Below, piece after piece: positions 32,884 through 42,019 of a stretch of DNA of 47,556 nt. A program made the translations under genes and the position numbers. Every line of letters starts with the position of its first letter. The stretch's first letter is position 1. The notes below the pieces were generated by a model, which saw only the letters and a list, made by a program, of their open reading frames with translations, was not told the DNA's origin and did not search any database. The stretch is from NCBI GenBank assembly GCA_023417475.1, contig JAEZFP010000044.1, positions 1-47,556 of the forward strand, given 5' to 3'. The DNA is from Bacillota bacterium (GTDB taxonomy: Bacteria; Bacillota; UBA4882; UBA8346).

Positions 32884-32992
32884 TACGCGATTTCTCACCG
32901 TCGGACGGTTGTTGCATCCGTGGACATTTGGCGCAACGGCTTTTTGAATGTTAAAAAAACTTTTACCTGTTATCATTAGGAATGGCTGGAAG

Positions 32993-33022
32993 TTGGGACG
33001 AAAGAATGTTAAACTGTATAAA
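32993..33022 (+). promoter_or_regulatory. Probable promoter of lysA
   Basis: TTGGGA (32993-32998), 18 bp, TATAAA (33017-33022), 28 bp before the GTG start. A reasonable but imperfect sigma-A match. Confidence 0.45.
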
Positions 33023-33050
33023 AATGAAATTGTAGGACGGAGGTTGGAAC

Positions 33051-34313
33051 GTGACGGAAAAGAGATTACCCTTTACCAAGCCCCAAATTGAAGAGATTAT
33101 TGCTCAATATCCGACACCATTTCACATTTATGACGAAAAAGCCATTCGGGAAAACGCGCGCAAGTTAACCAAGGCTTTTAACTGGGTGCCTGGGTTTAAA
33201 GAGTATTTTGCGGTAAAAGCCACGCCCAACCCGTACATTATGAAGCTTGGGAAAGAGGAAGGTTTCGGCGCCGACTGCAGTTCTTTGGCAGAGTTGTTAT
33301 TGGCGGAGCGGGTCGGAATTACCGGTGAGAATATCATGTTTTCATCGAACAACACTCCGGCGGAGGAGTTTCAGAAAGCGCAAGAACTTGGCGCTATTAT
33401 CAATTTGGATGATATCACCCATATCGATTTTCTGGAGAAACACGTCGGCTTGCCGGAATTGGTTTGCTGCCGTTACAATCCGGGCCCGTTGCGCCAAGGC
33501 GGCAACGCCATCATCGGCCTGCCCGAAGAGGCCAAATACGGTTTTACCAAAGCCCAACTGATCGCCGGATACCGTCGGCTCCGCGATAAAGGAGTCAAGC
33601 GTTTCGGTCTCCATACGATGGTGATCTCCAATGAGTTGGATCCCAACTTTTTTGTCGAGACGGCCCGGATGATCTTTGAGGTAGTGGTGGAGATCTCCCG
33701 CGAACTGGGGATCCGTTTTGAGTTTGTCAATCTCGGCGGCGGGATCGGCATTCCCTACCGTCCCGAACAGAAAGAAGTTGACCTGGATTTTATTTCGCAA
33801 TCCATCAAGCAACTATATACTGTAATGATCGAAGGCAACGACCTGGCTCCATTAAAGATCTTTCTGGAAAGCGGGCGTTACATTACCGGACCGTTTGGGT
33901 ACTTGGTGACCCAAGCCATCCATAAAAAAGCGATTTATAAAAATTACATCGGCGTCGACGCTTGCATGGCCAATCTGATGCGGCCGGCGCTTTACGGCTC
34001 CTATCACCATATCACGGTGATGGGCAAAGAGAAGCTCCCCCTAGATCACGTTTATGATGTGACCGGCTCGCTCTGCGAGAACAACGACAAGTTCGCCATC
34101 GACCGGCAACTGCCGCCGATTGAAACCGGCGATATCATCGTCATTCACGACACCGGCGCCCACGGTTATGCCATGGGGTTCAATTATAACGGCAAGCTGC
34201 GTTCCGCGGAACTACTGCTCAAACCGGATGGAACCGTGGTGGAGATCCGGCGGGCCGAAACCCTGGCTGATTATTTCGCCACCATTGATTTTACGAACCT
34301 TTCTGAGAACTAA
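33051..34313 (+). CDS. lysA: Diaminopimelate decarboxylase
   Basis: A 420-residue PLP barrel decarboxylase of the alanine-racemase fold. The PLP lysine is K56 in YFAVKATPNP. The glycine-rich phosphate site is FVNLGGGIGIPY, and the substrate/dimer motif is GSLCENNDKFAID. YPTPFHIYDEKAIRENAR is the usual N-terminus. It makes L-lysine from meso-diaminopimelate. GTG 33051 follows GGAGG. It appears monocistronic. Other members of this fold decarboxylate ornithine or arginine, but CENND and the length favour LysA. Confidence 0.88.
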   Translation: MTEKRLPFTKPQIEEIIAQYPTPFHIYDEKAIRENARKLTKAFNWVPGFKEYFAVKATPNPYIMKLGKEEGFGADCSSLAELLLAERVGITGENIMFSSNNTPAEEFQKAQELGAIINLDDITHIDFLEKHVGLPELVCCRYNPGPLRQGGNAIIGLPEEAKYGFTKAQLIAGYRRLRDKGVKRFGLHTMVISNELDPNFFVETARMIFEVVVEISRELGIRFEFVNLGGGIGIPYRPEQKEVDLDFISQSIKQLYTVMIEGNDLAPLKIFLESGRYITGPFGYLVTQAIHKKAIYKNYIGVDACMANLMRPALYGSYHHITVMGKEKLPLDHVYDVTGSLCENNDKFAIDRQLPPIETGDIIVIHDTGAHGYAMGFNYNGKLRSAELLLKPDGTVVEIRRAETLADYFATIDFTNLSEN

Positions 34314-34383
34314 CCGGCTTTCATAGTCAGAAATTCGCCTAGCGTCCGGGTTCCTAGATATTTTGAGGTAACCCGGCTGCAAC

Positions 34384-34427
34384 ATATGTCGCACGAAATA
34401 TAGGTTACAATCTTGATTGCGACATAT
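34384..34427. promoter_or_regulatory. 10-bp inverted repeat upstream of glyA
   Basis: ATATGTCGCA (34384-34393) and TGCGACATAT (34418-34427) are perfect inverted arms 24 nt apart, with TTTT directly behind. TACAAT (34404-34409), a possible -10, lies between the arms. A CCGGGTT/AACCCGG hairpin sits just upstream and may end lysA. It could be an operator, or a terminator with a long loop. Confidence 0.5.
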
Positions 34428-34531
34428 TTTCCTTAGCTATTTTGAGTCTTTCATTCGCTCTAATCGCTACCCACAACGCAAATTCAGCATAGATTTAAAA
34501 TTGATGTTTAGGATCAAAAGGAGGACGGTGT

Positions 34532-36040
34532 GTGATGTCATTAGCTGCAATTCAGGAATATTTGGGGAAAGTCGGAACCGATAAGATAGACGCGGGTTTC
34601 TTGGCTTATCTCGCCAATTTGAGCGAAGTTGCGACAGTCGCCCCGGCGATTGCCAAATCAATCGTGAAAGAACTGCGTGATCAACGAAGCAATCTGAAGT
34701 TGATTGCGAGTGAAAACTATTGCTCTTTGGCAACTCAACTCGCCATGGGAAATCTGTTGACCGACAAGTATGCCGAAGGATTTCCGGAACACCGTTTTTA
34801 CGCCGGTTGTGATAATGTCGACAAGATTGAGTCCTACGCGGCGGAAGAAGCCAAAAAACTGTTCGGTTGCGACCATGCCTATGTCCAACCGCATAGCGGG
34901 GCCGATGCCAATCTCATTGCCTATTGGGCGATCTTGAACGCTAAGGTCAAAACCCCGGCCCTTGGCGAGACCGATCCCGCCAAACTTTCGCGTGAAGACT
35001 GGAATAACTTACGGCGCCAATTGGGGAATCAACGGTTGCTCGGAATGGACTATTATTCCGGCGGACACTTGACCCACGGTTATCGCCAGAACGTCTCGGC
35101 CCAGATGTTTGACGCCTATAGCTATGGCGTAAGCAAAGAGACCGGATTGCTTGATTATGACGCGCTGGAAGCATTGGCGCTGGAAATCAAACCGTTGATC
35201 CTGCTCGCCGGTTATAGCGCGTATCCGCGGACGATCAACTTCCGGAAATTCCGGGAAATTGCCGATAAGGTCGGCGCGGTGCTAATGGTCGATATGGCCC
35301 ACTTCGCGGGATTGGTCGCCGGAGGCGTCTTTGCGGGTGACTTTAATCCGGTGGCCCACGCTCAGGTGGTAACCACGACCACCCACAAGACCTTACGCGG
35401 CCCGCGCGGCGGTTTGGTCCTCTGTACCCAAGAGTTTGCCGAACATGTGGATAAAGGATGCCCGTTGGTGATCGGCGGACCGTTGCCTCATGTGATGGCG
35501 GCCAAAGCCATTGCGTTCACCGAAGCCAACCGGCCGGAGTTTAAAGAATACGCGCGTAATATTGTCAAAAATTCAGCGGCAATGGCCCAAGCATGCATCG
35601 ACGAGGGTTTGACCGTGACCAGCGGCGGCACGGACAATCATCTTTTCCTCATCAATGTGCATGCGCTCGGTTTGACCGGTCGTCAAGCGGAAAGCGCTTT
35701 GCGGGAGTGCGGGATGACCTTGAACCGAAACTCCTTGCCTTTCGATCCCAACGGCGCTTGGTATACCAGCGGCTTGCGCCTGGGTACCGCCGCCACCACC
35801 ACCTTGGGGATGGGTGTCGCCGAAATGAAAGAGATCGCCGCCATTGTCAAATTGGTCTTGAACAATACCAAACAGGCGCTGATCACCACCGGCGACAATG
35901 CCGGGAAACCCAGCAAAGCAAAGTACGAAGTCGATCGGGCGGCCAAAACGGAGGCGCAAGCCCGCGTCAAAGCGTTGCTTGATAAGTTCCCCATCTATCC
36001 GCAATTGGATCTGGAATTGCTTGAGAAATATTTCGGCTAA
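34532..36040 (+). CDS. glyA: Serine hydroxymethyltransferase, long form
   Basis: A 502-residue SHMT. PLP lysine K286 lies in TTTTHKTLRGPRGG, with LIASENYCS and KYAEGFPEHRFYAG as usual. It is ~85 residues longer than the common bacterial enzyme (~415). Extra sequence lies at the N-terminus, in an insert near residues 136-170 (ending before GMDYYSGGHLTHG), and at the C-terminus. Long forms are known mainly from lineages such as Chlamydiae and spirochaetes. It interconverts serine and glycine with tetrahydrofolate. Start GTG 34532 or ATG 34535, both behind AAGGAGG. Confidence 0.92.
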   Translation: MMSLAAIQEYLGKVGTDKIDAGFLAYLANLSEVATVAPAIAKSIVKELRDQRSNLKLIASENYCSLATQLAMGNLLTDKYAEGFPEHRFYAGCDNVDKIESYAAEEAKKLFGCDHAYVQPHSGADANLIAYWAILNAKVKTPALGETDPAKLSREDWNNLRRQLGNQRLLGMDYYSGGHLTHGYRQNVSAQMFDAYSYGVSKETGLLDYDALEALALEIKPLILLAGYSAYPRTINFRKFREIADKVGAVLMVDMAHFAGLVAGGVFAGDFNPVAHAQVVTTTTHKTLRGPRGGLVLCTQEFAEHVDKGCPLVIGGPLPHVMAAKAIAFTEANRPEFKEYARNIVKNSAAMAQACIDEGLTVTSGGTDNHLFLINVHALGLTGRQAESALRECGMTLNRNSLPFDPNGAWYTSGLRLGTAATTTLGMGVAEMKEIAAIVKLVLNNTKQALITTGDNAGKPSKAKYEVDRAAKTEAQARVKALLDKFPIYPQLDLELLEKYFG

Positions 36041-36047
36041 TTGATCA

Positions 36048-36075
36048 ATGCCGTGCCGCAAGGCGCGGCATTTTT
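36048..36075 (+). terminator. Rho-independent terminator of glyA
   Basis: A 10-bp stem ATGCCGTGCC/GGCGCGGCAT with a GCAA tetraloop and T5 tail, starting 8 nt after the stop. Confidence 0.9.
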
Positions 36076-36117
36076 GGCACAATGAGATGGAAACGGTAAA
36101 TTGCGAGGTGTCGTCCG

Positions 36118-36810
36118 ATGAACTTCACCGGATTTCAGCCGGAAACCTTGGATTTTTTAATCGCAGTGCGGTCTCATAACAGTAAAACCTGGTTTGAGGA
36201 GCATCGCGAGGAATACGAGCGGGTTTTATTGGAACCCATGCGCGCGTTGGTCAGTGAATTAAGCGGGTATATGCGGATCGTCGATCCGTTGCTGGAAACC
36301 CGTCCGGCCGTGGGGAAAACCATCGCCAGGATCTTTCGGGATACCCGGTTTTCCAAAGATAAGTCGTTGTTTCGGGATCACCTCTGGCTTACTTTCAAAC
36401 GGCCGATCGCGGAGTGGCAGGATTCACCGGCCTATTTTTTTGAGACCAATCCCGGAGGTTATTCGTTCGGAATGGGTTTTTACGTCGCCTCGCGGGAGAC
36501 CATGGCGGAGTTTCGCAAACGGATTGACCGCAACCCGGCGGAGTTTTTGGAAGTGGTCCGGCCGCTCCGGGATAGTTCCTTACAGTTGGAAGGGGAACTG
36601 TACAAACGGGCGCCGGGGACCGCTCATCCGGAGGCGATTGCCCGCTGGTATCAACGAAAGAATTTCTATCTGGTCCGCAACGGTCCACCGGGGGAACTGT
36701 TATTCAGTCACCAGTTGGTGGACGAGATCATTCAACAGTTTGAAACCTCCGTCCCGTTCTATAATTATTTGTGGGAAGTCATCGCCGCGAAACCGCTGCC
36801 GGTCCGGTGA
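36118..36810 (+). CDS. DUF2461 (TIGR02453) family protein
   Basis: A 230-residue protein. FQPETLDFLIAVRSHNSKTW, then WFEEHREEYERVLLEP, IFRDTRFSKDKSLFRDHLW and the middle region YFFETNPGGYSFGMGFY define the family. Function is unknown. AGGTG precedes ATG 36118. The next gene (DJ-1/PfpI) follows after 45 nt, perhaps in one transcript. Confidence 0.85.
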   Translation: MNFTGFQPETLDFLIAVRSHNSKTWFEEHREEYERVLLEPMRALVSELSGYMRIVDPLLETRPAVGKTIARIFRDTRFSKDKSLFRDHLWLTFKRPIAEWQDSPAYFFETNPGGYSFGMGFYVASRETMAEFRKRIDRNPAEFLEVVRPLRDSSLQLEGELYKRAPGTAHPEAIARWYQRKNFYLVRNGPPGELLFSHQLVDEIIQQFETSVPFYNYLWEVIAAKPLPVR

Positions 36811-36855
36811 GTCGGGTGAAACTTCGCCAATAATTTTCCGAGAGGTGAGTGAACA

Positions 36856-37449
36856 ATGTTTCAGGTTGGTTTCTATATCTTTCATGAAATGGAGCTTTTG
36901 GATTTCGCCGGGCCCTATGAGGTGTTTTCCGTAAGCTCGGAACTGCATGATTATCAACTGTTCAAAACCTTCGCCATCAGTCAGACCGGCGCGCCGATTC
37001 AGACAGTGAACGGACTGATCATTCAGCCGGACTATGGCTTTGCCAATCATCCGCCCATTGATATTTTGGTTGTCCCGGGCGGCGTGGGAACCAAAGCGGA
37101 AATGGGCAAGGCCGAGGTGTTGGCGTGGCTGAAACAAACGCATCAAAACGCTCAATATACCGTGTCGGTTTGTTCCGGCGCCAGATTGTTGGGGGTGTTG
37201 GGCCTGCTGGACGGGTTACCTTCCATTACCCATCATGAGGTGATCCCGCATTTGCGGGAGATCGCTCCCCGGACTCAAATCCGGGTGGGCGCCCGGTATG
37301 TCGATAGCGGGAAAGTGTTGACATCGGCCGGAATTTCAGCGGGAATTGATTTATCTTTATATATGGTGGCCAAACTATACGGGCGGGATGTCGTTGACAA
37401 GACCGTCGTTTATATGGAGTACGGCGCTTGGGAGGAAATTTTGAAGTAG
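36856..37449 (+). CDS. DJ-1/PfpI family protein
   Basis: A 197-residue class-I glutamine amidotransferase-like protein. The nucleophile elbow is VSVCSGARLLG (Cys106), with HHEVI following and the acidic residue in FAGPYEVF. It lacks the AraC helix-turn-helix that some relatives carry. Members act as isonitrile hydratases, glyoxalases or proteases; none can be assigned. GAGAGGTGAG precedes ATG 36856. Confidence 0.85.
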   Translation: MFQVGFYIFHEMELLDFAGPYEVFSVSSELHDYQLFKTFAISQTGAPIQTVNGLIIQPDYGFANHPPIDILVVPGGVGTKAEMGKAEVLAWLKQTHQNAQYTVSVCSGARLLGVLGLLDGLPSITHHEVIPHLREIAPRTQIRVGARYVDSGKVLTSAGISAGIDLSLYMVAKLYGRDVVDKTVVYMEYGAWEEILK

Positions 37450-37510
37450 GCTCCGCGCCAAACGCCATTTCGTCACAAAATGTCAAATTAAACGAATTTC
37501 TTACCAACTA

Positions 37511-37539
37511 TGGGCAGGAACGTATTTTTTTGATATAAT
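37511..37539 (+). promoter_or_regulatory. Promoter of the two-component operon
   Basis: TGGGCA (37511-37516), 17 bp, TATAAT (37534-37539) preceded by TGA, so an extended -10 (TGnTATAAT) makes up for the weak -35. Confidence 0.65.
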
Positions 37540-37569
37540 TATTTAAAACCTTCAACAGGAGGACTTATC

Positions 37570-38265
37570 ATGCCAAATACCATTGCAATTATTGAGGACG
37601 AACAGAATATCGTCGAACTAGTCAAATATAACCTGGATCGTGAAGGATACCGGATGATCTCCGCCAATACCGGGAAAAAGGGTTTGGAGTTAGTTCATAA
37701 AGAACTGCCGGATCTCGTAATCTTAGATTTGATGTTGCCGGAGCTTGATGGAATCTCCGTTTGCAAACAACTTCGCGCCGACCAATTGACGAAGTCTATT
37801 CCGATCATTATCCTCACTGCCAAAAGCGAAGAAGCCGACCGGGTGTTGGGTTTGGAAATGGGCGCCGATGACTACGTAACCAAACCGTTTTCACCGCGCG
37901 AATTGGTTGCCCGGGTCCGGGCCGTGCTGCGCCGTAGCGGCAACGCCGACGAGGACGAGCCGGAGATCATTGAAAATGGCGAAATCCGGATGGATCTGCG
38001 CCAACACATTGTGATGGTCCGCGGCGAAGAGATCGAGTTAACTCCGAAGGAATTTGATTTCCTCAAACTCTTATTGTTAAATCCGGGTCGCGCCTTTACC
38101 CGGGAATTTTTACTGGAACATCTTTGGGGGTATGAGTATTTTGGCGATACCCGTACCGTTGACGTGCACGTGCGGCGGTTACGTCAAAAAATCGAGACCA
38201 ATCCGGCCGATCCGATCTACCTGGAAACCGTGCGTGGGGTCGGTTACCGCTTCCGGGGTGAATGA
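37570..38265 (+). CDS. phoB: Response regulator, OmpR/PhoB family
   Basis: A 231-residue regulator. The receiver domain carries the phospho-acceptor D53 in ILDLMLPELDG, acid pair EDE and Lys in ILTAKSEE. The C-terminal winged helix includes ELTPKEFDFLKLLLLNPGR, TRTVDVHVRRLRQKI and VRGVGYRF. It is closest in type to PhoB/PhoP and WalR; phosphate control is not shown by context (no pst/pho genes). The histidine kinase gene starts 1 nt after its stop. Confidence 0.9.
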   Translation: MPNTIAIIEDEQNIVELVKYNLDREGYRMISANTGKKGLELVHKELPDLVILDLMLPELDGISVCKQLRADQLTKSIPIIILTAKSEEADRVLGLEMGADDYVTKPFSPRELVARVRAVLRRSGNADEDEPEIIENGEIRMDLRQHIVMVRGEEIELTPKEFDFLKLLLLNPGRAFTREFLLEHLWGYEYFGDTRTVDVHVRRLRQKIETNPADPIYLETVRGVGYRFRGE

Positions 38266-38266
38266 T

Positions 38267-39649
38267 ATGCCCAGGATGAGAAGAGTCCTCATTCAACTAG
38301 GGGGTTTTCTCCTCCTTCTTTTTTTGCCGTTTTTATTGGTGGGCGCGGTCCGGCGCAGCTTGGGGTTTATTATGTTTGGGCTGTGCTGGTTCGCTTTGGT
38401 GGGCTGGCTGGTTTATCGCTGGTTCAGCGCTCCGCTCAAGGATTTGCTGGAATACACGGAGAATTTGCGACTGGGTGTTCCGATCCGGAGTAAAGTCAGC
38501 CGGCGCGACGATATCTATGGTCAATTGGCAAAAGGCCTCGAAAAACTGGAGCGTTCCCACACCAGCCATCTCAGTACGCTCCATGGGCGAATGGAAGAGA
38601 TTCAGGCCATTTTGACCAGTATGTCGGAGGGAGTTATCGCTACCGATATTACCGGACGGATCAGTTTGATCAATCCGGCGGCGGCCGAATTGTTTCATTT
38701 GGGCCCCGGCGAAGGAGTCAGCGAGTTCCCGTATAAAGTGTTCCCCGAGTCCGAATTGGGCGAGATTTTTCATCAGGTTTACGTCAAAGGATATCCGCAA
38801 GAGCGGGAGATTACTTGGCCGGGAAGTCAGGAACGGGTGCTCAATCTGCATTTGGCTCCGATCCGGGGTGATGAGATCGAAGAGATCCGGGGCGTGGTGG
38901 CGGTGATTGGCGACGTGACCAAACTGCGCCAACTGGAGACGATGCGCAAAGATTTTGTCGCCAATGTTTCGCATGAGTTAAAAACGCCTTTGACTTCGAT
39001 CAAAGGTTTTATCGAGACGTTGCAGGACGGCGCTATTGAAGACCATGACGCGGCGCAACGTTTCTTAAGCATTATCCATCAAGAGACCGAACGGTTGCAT
39101 TATATCATCGTTGACCTGCTGGATATCTCCAAATTAGAGTCCGGCCGGGCGGAGATTAATGTTGAAGAGATTAACCTCCGGGAGTTAATCGACGAAGTGG
39201 TTGCGGCGGCCGAAAACCGTTTAAAGGAAAAAGGACATGAATTAACCACGGCGATTGAGGCAACAGTAATCAAGGGCGATGAGAATTTGTTGCGCGAAGT
39301 GATTATTAATCTGTTTGATAACGCGATCAAATACACTCCAAACGGCGGGAAGATCAAAATCGGCGCCTCCCGGCAGGAAGACGGGGTGGCGGTCTATGTC
39401 GAGGATACCGGCTTCGGGATTCCGCCCGAAAGCTTGCCGCGAATCTTTGAACGGTTTTATCGGGTGGACAAAGGCCGTTCGCGGGAGATGGGCGGGACCG
39501 GGTTGGGGCTTTCCATCGTCAAACATATTGTCGAACGGCATTCGGGTAAATTGTTGGTCAGCAGTGAATTGGGTAAAGGCAGTCGTTTTTCCTTTATCAT
39601 TCCCAATCAGTTGGAAAGCAAGGAGTATCAGGGTGGAGAGATTGAATAA
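38267..39649 (+). CDS. phoR: Sensor histidine kinase, PhoR/WalK-like, without extracytoplasmic sensor
   Basis: A 460-residue kinase from ATG 38267 behind GGGGTGA (the frame is open further upstream inside the response regulator gene). TM1 (~8-28) and TM2 (~31-52) are separated by only a few residues, so there is no periplasmic sensor domain. A HAMP-like stretch, a PAS domain (~108-218), HisKA with H236 in VSHELKTPLTS and a HATPase domain (N-box NLFDNAIKYTP, VEDTGFGIP, GTGLGLSIVKHI) follow. The signal must be intramembrane, cytoplasmic via PAS, or from a partner protein. Its end overlaps the rluB start by 17 nt. Confidence 0.9.
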   Translation: MPRMRRVLIQLGGFLLLLFLPFLLVGAVRRSLGFIMFGLCWFALVGWLVYRWFSAPLKDLLEYTENLRLGVPIRSKVSRRDDIYGQLAKGLEKLERSHTSHLSTLHGRMEEIQAILTSMSEGVIATDITGRISLINPAAAELFHLGPGEGVSEFPYKVFPESELGEIFHQVYVKGYPQEREITWPGSQERVLNLHLAPIRGDEIEEIRGVVAVIGDVTKLRQLETMRKDFVANVSHELKTPLTSIKGFIETLQDGAIEDHDAAQRFLSIIHQETERLHYIIVDLLDISKLESGRAEINVEEINLRELIDEVVAAAENRLKEKGHELTTAIEATVIKGDENLLREVIINLFDNAIKYTPNGGKIKIGASRQEDGVAVYVEDTGFGIPPESLPRIFERFYRVDKGRSREMGGTGLGLSIVKHIVERHSGKLLVSSELGKGSRFSFIIPNQLESKEYQGGEIE

Positions 39650-40367
39650 ATTTCTGGCCGGGACGGGCTTGGGTTCGCGCCGCAAGGCGGATCAGTGGAT
39701 CGCCGCCGGCCGGGTGAAAGTGAACGGGGCAATCATTCGCGAGCTGGGCGTGCAGATCAATCCGGCCATTGACCGGGTTGAGCTTGATCATCAGGTGGTT
39801 GGCGCCAAACCGGCGTTGGAGTATTTGATCCTCCATAAACCGCCGGGTTATCTGACGACGGTGACCGATCCGTTCGGGCGGCCGACGGTGATGGATTTAT
39901 TACCTCCCCATAGTAAACATTTATACCCGGTAGGCCGGCTCGATCTGGACACTTCCGGGTTATTATTTTTTACCAACGACGGGGAGATGGCGTTGGCGTT
40001 GACTCATCCCCGCCATTTGGTGGAAAAGGTCTATCAAGCCGTTGTCAAGGGCATTCCAAGCGAAACCAAACTGCGGCAGCTGGCGGAGGGAATTAAGTTG
40101 GATGACGGAATGACCGCTCCGGCAAAAGTTACGGTTGAACGGATAGAAAATGGGAATGCTATCGTTATAATCATTCTCCGGGAGGGACGGAAACGCCAAG
40201 TGAAACGGATGCTGCAAGCAATCGGCCATCCGGTGACCGCTTTACAGCGGCGGCAGATGGGTCCGCTGATTTTGGAGGAAAAGTTGCATCCGGGACAATC
40301 CCGGCGGCCCACTTCACGGGAGATGGAAGCGCTCAACCAATTGAAAGCATCTTTCCATTCGACCTGA
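39633..40367 (+). CDS. rluB: 23S rRNA pseudouridine synthase, RluB/RsuA family
   Basis: A 244-residue enzyme. The N-terminal S4 domain is RLNKFLAGTGLGSRRKADQWI. The catalytic motif is GRLDLDTSGLLFFTNDG, with Asp104 as nucleophile, and the end motif is EGRKRQVKRMLQAIGHPV. It modifies uridine in 23S rRNA (RluB) or 16S rRNA (RsuA); the family split is not certain. Start GTG 39633 lies inside the kinase gene, 7 nt behind AAGGAG, so translation is coupled. Confidence 0.88.
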   Translation: MERLNKFLAGTGLGSRRKADQWIAAGRVKVNGAIIRELGVQINPAIDRVELDHQVVGAKPALEYLILHKPPGYLTTVTDPFGRPTVMDLLPPHSKHLYPVGRLDLDTSGLLFFTNDGEMALALTHPRHLVEKVYQAVVKGIPSETKLRQLAEGIKLDDGMTAPAKVTVERIENGNAIVIIILREGRKRQVKRMLQAIGHPVTALQRRQMGPLILEEKLHPGQSRRPTSREMEALNQLKASFHST

Positions 40368-40435
40368 GTTGCAAAGGAACATTTGGATCCCTTTTTCTCA
40401 GCCGTAAAACCAGATGAAAAGTGGGGAAACGTTTA

Positions 40436-40843
40436 ATGACGGTCAAAGCCAAGATCCGTTTTGATTACAAGGCGGAACCCAAAGGCCGGAGATTTCTCTG
40501 GCAACACCATGATCTCCAGGAAACGGCGCGCGAGCTTCGGACGCAGCGGGCTTCACTGTTGAAAAATTTGCCGTTTCAAGGCTTACATGTGACCGAGTTG
40601 GATTTGGAGCAGGATGTCTATCTGGTGGCCGATGCCCAGTCGCAACGGGAGGTTGCTTACGCCCCGGTGGAGATGACGGTTGAGGCGGAATCATTGGAAG
40701 ATCTGATGCAACTGACGCTTTGTGAAGAGTTTCGCAAGATCAAGGTGGTTGAACCTTCGGAGCTACGTTTATCCACCGTTGATGTCGAACGTTTGTTGTT
40801 CCGGGTAACTTCGGAATACCGGGATGAGATGAGCTTGGAATAA
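40436..40843 (+). CDS. Conserved hypothetical protein
   Basis: A 135-residue soluble protein. I do not recognise a family. It is charged with no membrane segment. The N-terminal half is helical (HHDLQETARELRTQRASLLK) and the C-terminal half beta-rich (VTELDLEQDVYLVAD, YAPVEMTVEAES). ATG 40436 is preferred to GTG 40421, though neither has a strong ribosome site. It sits between rluB and the mreB-like gene. Confidence 0.6.
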   Translation: MTVKAKIRFDYKAEPKGRRFLWQHHDLQETARELRTQRASLLKNLPFQGLHVTELDLEQDVYLVADAQSQREVAYAPVEMTVEAESLEDLMQLTLCEEFRKIKVVEPSELRLSTVDVERLLFRVTSEYRDEMSLE

Positions 40844-40930
40844 ATATGGAAATTGGATAATTGCTTTACGGCGCCGATGATTTAGCCGAATGTGCAATTG
40901 CTCATAATAGCAAGGAAAGTTGGATGGAAG

Positions 40931-41974
40931 ATGCCTGTGAAGTTTATCACACGCCATTTTGTGAAGGACCTCGGAATCGACCTCGGGACCGCCAATTGTA
41001 TCGTTTATGAACGCAATAAAGGTATTATCATCCGGGAACCGTCGGTGGTCGCCATCCGGAAAAACACCAAAGAGGTTTTGGCCGTGGGTACCGAAGCGCG
41101 CCAAATGATCGGCCGGACGCCGGGGGACATTATGGCGATTCGTCCCTTGCGGGAAGGTGTTATTGCCGATTTTGACATTACCCGGGAAATGATGAAATTT
41201 TTGATCCGCAAAGCCTGTCATGGCCGGGTTTTTATCAAACCGCGCGTGGTCGTCAGCATTCCGTCGGGAACCACCGAAGTGGAACGGCGGGCGGTCATTG
41301 AGGCGACCATTCATGGCGGCGCCCGGGAAGTGTTTTTAATTGAAGAGCCGGTGGCTGCGGCGATTGGGGCAGGTCTGCCGGTTCATGAAGCTACGGGCAA
41401 TATGGTCATTGACATCGGCGGCGGGACCACCGATATTGCCGTGATCTCTTTGGGCGGGATTGTCACCGGCCAGTCGATCCGCGTTGGCGGCGATACGATG
41501 GATGACGCGATTGCCAAATATATCCGCAAGTTTTATAATTTAATGATCGGCGAACGGACCGCCGAAGATATCAAGATTTATCTGGGTTCGGCTTTTCCCA
41601 TGGAGGAAGAGGTCCAATACGAAGTGCGAGGTCGCGATCATATTTCGGGACTGCCCAAGGTGATTGAGGTTAATTCCGAGGAGATCCGCACGGCGTTAAA
41701 AGATCCGTTGACCGTAATTCTTAACGCGATCCGGCAGATCTTGGAGAAAACCCCGCCGGAATTGGTCGCCGATATTATGTTTAAAGATATTATTTTGACC
41801 GGCGGCGGCGCGTTGCTAAAAGGTTTGAATCAACTGTTAAGCCGGGAACTAGGGATGAACGTCCGGGTGGCGGAAGATCCGTTGACCAGTGTCGCGGTGG
41901 GGACTGGGAAGACGTTGGAACAGATTAACTTACTCTCGCGGGTGTTGATCGCGGGGAAAAAAGCTTCCTCTTGA
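40931..41974 (+). CDS. mreB: MreB/Mbl-family cell-shape actin
   Basis: A 347-residue bacterial actin. Phosphate-1 motif GIDLGTANCIVYERNKG, GDIMAIRPLREGVIADF, connect-1 VERRAVIEAT, phosphate-2 VIDIGGGTTDIAVISLGGIV and adenosine motif LTGGGALLKGLN are all present. It forms membrane-bound filaments guiding wall synthesis. Start ATG 40931. mreC/mreD are not adjacent, so it may be the Mbl- or MreBH-like paralogue. A terminator follows. Confidence 0.92.
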   Translation: MPVKFITRHFVKDLGIDLGTANCIVYERNKGIIIREPSVVAIRKNTKEVLAVGTEARQMIGRTPGDIMAIRPLREGVIADFDITREMMKFLIRKACHGRVFIKPRVVVSIPSGTTEVERRAVIEATIHGGAREVFLIEEPVAAAIGAGLPVHEATGNMVIDIGGGTTDIAVISLGGIVTGQSIRVGGDTMDDAIAKYIRKFYNLMIGERTAEDIKIYLGSAFPMEEEVQYEVRGRDHISGLPKVIEVNSEEIRTALKDPLTVILNAIRQILEKTPPELVADIMFKDIILTGGGALLKGLNQLLSRELGMNVRVAEDPLTSVAVGTGKTLEQINLLSRVLIAGKKASS

Positions 41975-41992
41975 TTGGCAACGATCAACACT

Positions 41993-42019
41993 AACCCGCC
42001 TGATCAGGCGGGTTTTCTT
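41993..42019 (+). terminator. Rho-independent terminator of the mreB-like gene
   Basis: A perfect 22-bp palindrome (41993-42014; arms AACCCGCCTGA/TCAGGCGGGTT) followed by TTCTTGTTTTT. The rest of the gap to 42254 is AT-rich and shows no gene. Confidence 0.85.

Noticed and set aside
36118..37449. Overlapping alternative frames (e.g. a 164-codon ORF at 36440) as real genes
   Set aside because: They lie wholly over the well-supported DUF2461 gene and show no family motifs.
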